Shown here in pieces: positions 7,705-11,322 of a stretch of DNA of 11,322 nucleotides. The number at the start of each line of letters is the position of its first letter. The first letter of the stretch is position 1. The translations under genes were made by a program, and so were the position numbers. The DNA is from Deinococcus ruber (GTDB lineage: Bacteria > Deinococcota > Deinococci > Deinococcales > Deinococcaceae), in the NCBI RefSeq assembly GCF_014648095.1, contig NZ_BMQL01000090.1:1-11322 (forward strand). Direction: 5' to 3'. Under the pieces are notes generated by a model. The model searched no databases, was not told the origin of the DNA, and worked only from the letters and a program-made list of their open reading frames with translations.

Positions 7705-7734
7705 TTGACCAGAGAGGCCACCTGCATCTATACT
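7705..7734 (+). promoter_or_regulatory. Promoter of tRNA-Pro
   Basis: TTGACC (7705-7710) and TATACT (7729-7734) are separated by 18 nt and lie 16 nt before the mature tRNA start. This is the best sigma-70-type promoter in the window and fits a strongly expressed tRNA with a short 5' leader. Confidence 0.75.
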
Positions 7735-7750
7735 GCCCACCGCTGGTTAT

Positions 7751-7830
<80 letters not shown>

Positions 7831-7839
7831 AAGAAGATG

Positions 7840-7866
7840 AAAGTCCCGTTTCGGCGGGGCTTTTTT
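7840..7866 (+). terminator. Intrinsic terminator after tRNA-Pro
   Basis: AAAGTCCCG pairs with CGGGGCTTT (9 pairs with one G.T) around the loop TTTCGG, followed by a run of T's to 7866. It is a textbook rho-independent terminator ending the tRNA transcript 35 nt before the stop of the convergent CheB-CheR gene. On the minus strand only a ragged T-rich stretch follows, so action in the other direction is possible but weaker. Confidence 0.9.
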
Positions 7867-7900
7867 CGTTGTAGTGGCCCAGTTTCGTCCTCAGTGCAGC

Positions 7901-10855
7901 CTAGGAGAGTGCTTCTGACTCGTCTGCGGGGTCTTCCAGCGTCAGCAGCAACAGGTCGGTACTGCCGTCGGCACTGGTCAGAGCGCGGGCACTGAAGTGG
8001 ATACTCTGGCGGCCCTGAAAGGGAATATCGAAGTCGGCGACGTGACGCTTCACGGTGCCGTGGTTCGGAGCTTCCTCGCGCAGCAGCGGAATCAGCGAGC
8101 GGAAGACCTGTCGTCCGACCCCCATGAGTTCCGAGAGCAGCTCTCCCCTGGCCCGCTGCGCCGTCAGATGCATCATCTGATAGAAGGCTCGGTTGGCCGA
8201 AACCACCCGCAGCGCCGTATCGAGCACGATGCAGGGCGCAGAAACAGCATTGATCGCCTCGTCGGCGTACAGCGCAGACACCTGCACCTGCCGCTCAAGG
8301 CGCTTGATGGTGGTGATGCTGGCAAAGACGATCACCACGCCATCGATGAAATTGTCGAAGGTGCGGTAAGGAGCCACCTTCATCAGATACCAGTTGCCAT
8401 CCTTGGTCTGCACGTCGGTTTCGAAGGGCGTCAGGGTACGCAGCACTTCCAGACTGTCGCGTTCCAGAGCGTCGTAACGCAGATTGGTGACCAGATGCGT
8501 GATGGACCGCCCGACATCCGAGGGGATCAGGTGAATGACCCCGGTGATTCTGGGGGTAAAGCGCTTGATCTTCAGGTCGTTGTCGAGGAAGACGGTGGCG
8601 ATTCCGGCGCTGTCCAGCAGGTTCTTCATGTCGTCGTTGGCCTGCGCCAGATCGGTGATGATCATCTGGTGTTCGGCGTTGATGGTGATGAGTTCCTCGT
8701 TCAGCGACTGCAACTCCTCTTTCGAGGTCATCAGTTCCTCGTTGGTGCTCTGCAACTCCTCGTTGGTGCTCTGGAGTTCCTCGTTAGTGGTCTTGAGCTG
8801 CTCCACCGACACTTCCATCTCCTCCAGATTCGCCTGAAGGTAGCCCCTGGAATATTTCAGCTCGCGTTCCAGTTCCTGAATCACCGAAAGGCGGTCGTTG
8901 TCCGGCGCTGTTTCCTGGGGTGCAGTCTGCGGCGCGAGCTGAAACACGATCAGGATCAGTGGCTGTTCCAGGCGCGGCAGATCGAGAGGCCGGACGATCA
9001 GATCGAGGCGGCGATACACCCCGTCGATTTCTATCCGCAGCCCCGACTGCACGACTTCCCGCTGCGTTTCAGCGACCTGGCGCAGCGCGGCGCTCAACTC
9101 GTAGCGCAGTCCGTCGCGGGCCATGTCGAGTACGTTGGTGCCGATGCGGCCCAGCGCCAGTTCCAGAAAGGGGCCGGTGCGTCCGACCACATGCACGATG
9201 TCGCCACGGGCGCTCACCAACACCGAAGGCGGAGTGTATTCGCCCAGCAACACACTGCTGACAACCTGTGAGATATCCAGTTCGCGGGGAGGGCGAAAGA
9301 CGGGGGGGTGTTCGGTGCGGCTGACCGGAGGAGGGCGCATGTTGCCCGTCCCAAACCCCAGCGTGAGGGGCTTGACCGGCAACGCTGCCCGCCGGAACAG
9401 CCTCCACTGCGGATCGAGCGGGACGAACAGATCGCGCAGCAGGCCGGTGGTTTCAGACGGCCCCAGAAACAGCAGACCGCCCGGATTGAGGGCGTAATGA
9501 AACAGTGGAATCAGCGTTTTTTGCAGGTTGCTGTTCAGATAGATCAGCATGTTGCGGCAGCACAGCAGATCGAGGCGCGTAAACGGCGGATCGCCGAAGG
9601 TGTTGTGAAGGGCGAAGACCACCATCTCGCGCACTTCCGGGCGCACTGCGTAACCGTCGCTCTTCAGCGTGAAATAGCGCTCCAGCCGCTCTGCCGACAC
9701 CACATACGCGATCTGATGCGAATACTGCCCGGCCCGCGCCACCGCCACCGAATCCTCGTCGATATCGGTGGCAAAAATCTGCACCTGAATACGGCGCTGC
9801 TCTCCAAACTCTTCGAGCAGTTCGCTCAGGATGATGGCAATCGAATACGCTTCCTCGCCCGTGGCGCAGCCGGGTGCCCAGACGCGGAACGTGTCCACTC
9901 CTTGCCGCAGATTGTCGCTCAGCGCCTGACCGAGCTGCACCTTGAGGCTGGCGAAGGCGTCTGGATCGCGGAAGAAACTGGTGACGTTGATGGTCAGATC
10001 TTTGTACAGCGCCGTGACCTCGCGGGGCGTCTCGCGCAGAAAACGCAGATACTGGGCGGCGCTCTCCATGCTGTACATCTGCATACGGCGGTTGATGCGC
10101 CGGAAGATGGTGCTGTATTTGTACTGGGTAAAATCATGGCCGATCTGGGCGCGGATCAGCAGCAGAATCGCCTGAAGCGGCGCGGAAGCCTGAGCTTCTT
10201 CCGGCAGCAACTCTTCTTCCGTCTGAACCGGACCTGGCTTTCTGGTCACGAAGGCATGCAGGCGCGGTGCCAGTTCGTCGGGCGGCAACACCTGATGGGC
10301 CGTCTGGGTAGCCACAGCGCTGCTGGGCATCGAGGGATATTCGGCTGTCACGGGGTCCTGCACCAGCACCAGGCCACCCAGCCGCCGAATCTCCTTCACG
10401 CCCTGCGATCCGTCGTGGCCGCTGCCCGACAGCACCACCGCCACCGCTCGCCGCCCCTGACTGTGCGCCAGACTGGTAAAAAAGCGGTCGATGGGCAGCG
10501 CCACAGGCGACGTCAAGGGGTCGTCATGCAGCCGCAGCACATTGTCTTCGAGCGTCACGTCTCTGCCCGGAGGAGCCACGTAGACGCAGTTTGCCTCCAG
10601 TGCCACGCCGTCTGAGATTTCGCTGACGGGCAGGCTGGTGCAGCGCTGAAGCAGTTCCGGCATCAGAGCGCGCTGCTCGGGGTGCTGATGCGGCACCAAC
10701 ACGAAGGCCATGTTGCCGCCTGCCGGAAGACTCAGGAAGAAGCGTTCGTAGCTGCTGAGCGCTCCTGCCGATCCCCCGATGCCGACTACAGCCAGGGGCA
10801 GCGAGACGGTCGCAGACTGCTGCAGTTCCGGCAAAAGTTCGGATTGTTCCGACAT
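7901..10855 (-). CDS. CheB-CheR fusion with coiled coil and PAS domains
   Basis: A 984-residue cytoplasmic signalling protein. Domains in order: CheB-type methylesterase (about 19-205) with nucleophile Ser29 in GIGGSAG, His56 and Asp148 in SGSGHDG; CheR-type methyltransferase (about 230-490) with IFRRINRRM, TSFFRDPDAF, SAM loop WAPGCATGEEAYS (326-338), ATDIDE and LLCCRNMLIYL; a PAS-like segment (about 525-640); a coiled coil (about 655-740) with heptads NEELQST repeated; and two further PAS-like segments (about 742-850 and 860-975). Known relatives often continue into a histidine kinase; this one stops after the last PAS. It also lacks the N-terminal receiver domain that controls ordinary CheB. 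A Shine-Dalgarno, AGGGAG, lies 8 nt before the ATG. No receptor, CheA or CheW gene is nearby, so its methylation target and its output are unknown. Both catalytic centres look intact. Confidence 0.93.
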   Translation of the reverse strand: MSEQSELLPELQQSATVSLPLAVVGIGGSAGALSSYERFFLSLPAGGNMAFVLVPHQHPEQRALMPELLQRCTSLPVSEISDGVALEANCVYVAPPGRDVTLEDNVLRLHDDPLTSPVALPIDRFFTSLAHSQGRRAVAVVLSGSGHDGSQGVKEIRRLGGLVLVQDPVTAEYPSMPSSAVATQTAHQVLPPDELAPRLHAFVTRKPGPVQTEEELLPEEAQASAPLQAILLLIRAQIGHDFTQYKYSTIFRRINRRMQMYSMESAAQYLRFLRETPREVTALYKDLTINVTSFFRDPDAFASLKVQLGQALSDNLRQGVDTFRVWAPGCATGEEAYSIAIILSELLEEFGEQRRIQVQIFATDIDEDSVAVARAGQYSHQIAYVVSAERLERYFTLKSDGYAVRPEVREMVVFALHNTFGDPPFTRLDLLCCRNMLIYLNSNLQKTLIPLFHYALNPGGLLFLGPSETTGLLRDLFVPLDPQWRLFRRAALPVKPLTLGFGTGNMRPPPVSRTEHPPVFRPPRELDISQVVSSVLLGEYTPPSVLVSARGDIVHVVGRTGPFLELALGRIGTNVLDMARDGLRYELSAALRQVAETQREVVQSGLRIEIDGVYRRLDLIVRPLDLPRLEQPLILIVFQLAPQTAPQETAPDNDRLSVIQELERELKYSRGYLQANLEEMEVSVEQLKTTNEELQSTNEELQSTNEELMTSKEELQSLNEELITINAEHQMIITDLAQANDDMKNLLDSAGIATVFLDNDLKIKRFTPRITGVIHLIPSDVGRSITHLVTNLRYDALERDSLEVLRTLTPFETDVQTKDGNWYLMKVAPYRTFDNFIDGVVIVFASITTIKRLERQVQVSALYADEAINAVSAPCIVLDTALRVVSANRAFYQMMHLTAQRARGELLSELMGVGRQVFRSLIPLLREEAPNHGTVKRHVADFDIPFQGRQSIHFSARALTSADGSTDLLLLTLEDPADESEALS
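8690..8794 (-). repeat. 21-nt tandem heptad repeats within CheB-CheR gene
   Basis: Five consecutive 21-nt units encode residues 688-722 as variants of NEELQST (NEELQST, NEELQST, NEELMTS, KEELQSL, NEELITI). The first two units are nearly identical at DNA level. The heptad period marks a parallel coiled coil, probably a dimer stalk linking the enzyme half to the PAS half. The DNA repeats could gain or lose whole heptads by slippage without changing frame. Confidence 0.8.
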
Positions 10856-10946
10856 GAGGCCCGCTCCCTGAAGGCTGTCACTCCTTCTGTCCTTCGTGTG
10901 TGCGTCCTGCTTCTCCCTTCAGTGCGCTTCGTTGTCTGTCGTCTTC

Positions 10947-10975
10947 AGTCTAGAGCAGCGGGCCGGGCCGGTCAC
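10947..10975 (-). promoter_or_regulatory. Predicted promoter of CheB-CheR gene
   Basis: On the minus strand GTGACC (10970-10975) and TAGACT (10947-10952) are separated by 17 nt, giving four matches of six to the -35 consensus and a good TANNNT box. Transcription would start near 10940, leaving a leader of about 85 nt that contains the AGGGAG ribosome-binding site. There is no other -10 candidate closer to the start that I would prefer. Confidence 0.45.
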
Positions 10976-11322
10976 CTCCTTTACGGCTGCATGTGCCCCT
11001 GTGTGGGCAGTACACCCGAAATACGTCTTCATCAAGCAGAGGGGGCATCCCCCCCCAATCGGTGTCTTCTCTGTAACTGGGAACATCGGTGGCAGGCCGA
11101 CGACTGTGATTTCAAGGGACTTCAGAGGGCTGGTCTGTCAGGACCTTGTTCGTCAACCGCTGGCGGGCCGAGCGTCTGGGTAGTGTCGGACAGACCCTAT
11201 TTGATACTCTGAATCCTGGCTCCTTCGTCATTCCGGACGGCTCTTCCTCCTTCTCAGATGTTCTAGGGCGTGTCTGCAAAGTAGAAGTAATGGTGCACTC
11301 AGGGCTACGCGGTAACGTTGAG
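10976..11322. other. 347-nt stretch without a supported gene
   Basis: Open frames here (for example 10896-11183 and the end of 10682-11212) run back across the CheB-CheR start or promoter and have no ribosome-binding site or family resemblance, so I do not call them. Visible structure: a run of eight C's at 11049-11056 after GGGGGCAT; an imperfect inverted repeat GGTCTGTC (11132-11139) and GACAGACC (11189-11196); and CTAGGGCGTGTCTGCAAAG near 11263, which could be an insertion-sequence end. The divergently oriented neighbour to the right lies outside the window. Confidence 0.5.

Noticed and set aside
7997..10615. Long plus-strand open frames opposite the CheB-CheR gene (424 and 435 codons)
   Set aside because: They are antisense shadows of a strongly conserved protein, rich in His, Gln and Arg, with no recognisable domain and no ribosome-binding site.
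10970..10982. GGTCACCTCCTTT, resembling the 3' end of 16S rRNA
   Set aside because: The match to the 16S tail covers only about a dozen bases. The preceding sequence does not resemble the end of helix 45, and no rRNA gene is present. On the minus strand it would be a strong Shine-Dalgarno, but no suitable start codon follows at the right spacing.

Overview
The window looks like chromosomal DNA from a high-GC Deinococcus-type bacterium. That placement is inferred from the style of the proteins (CutA, an M29 aminopeptidase, a CheB-CheR-PAS fusion) and from a recurring TANNNT box 6-8 nt in front of start codons with no Shine-Dalgarno. Such leaderless starts are common in Deinococcus. No 16S rRNA or other strict marker is present, so the genus is a judgement and not a proof.

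Layout, left to right. The window opens inside a GC-rich repeat (1-67), followed by a cytochrome P450 (+, 138-1268). Convergent to it are moeA (-, 1375-2589) and, upstream of moeA on the same strand, a zinc-free quinone oxidoreductase of the MDR superfamily (-, 2646-3638). From 3639 to 4506 there is an 868-nt stretch without a convincing gene. It holds two inverted copies of the repeat (about 3755-3895 and 4252-4396) with doubtful ORF remnants between and inside them. Next come lpdA (dihydrolipoyl dehydrogenase, +, 4507-5898) with a strong hairpin behind it, cutA (+, 6035-6358), an M29 aminopeptidase (-, 6386-7657), tRNA-Pro(GGG) with its own promoter and terminator (7705-7866), and a 984-residue CheB-CheR-coiled-coil-PAS protein (-, 7901-10855). 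The last 350 nt contain no gene I can support, and possibly an insertion-sequence end at the right edge.

The genes are mostly housekeeping and do not form one pathway. MoeA makes molybdenum cofactor, Lpd serves the 2-oxoacid dehydrogenases, CutA is a small trimeric metal-tolerance or signalling protein, and the peptidase degrades peptides. The large CheB-CheR protein is a signalling protein with no receiver domain, no kinase domain and no chemotaxis neighbours here.

The most unusual item is the repeat family. All three copies point toward the next gene, are followed by an A/C-rich tail and then a predicted -10 box, and contain both a perfect hairpin and an overlapping four-tract G-quadruplex motif. 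In one copy the hairpin has lost one base pair symmetrically on both arms. I see no defence system, CRISPR array, biosynthetic cluster or clear new multi-gene system.
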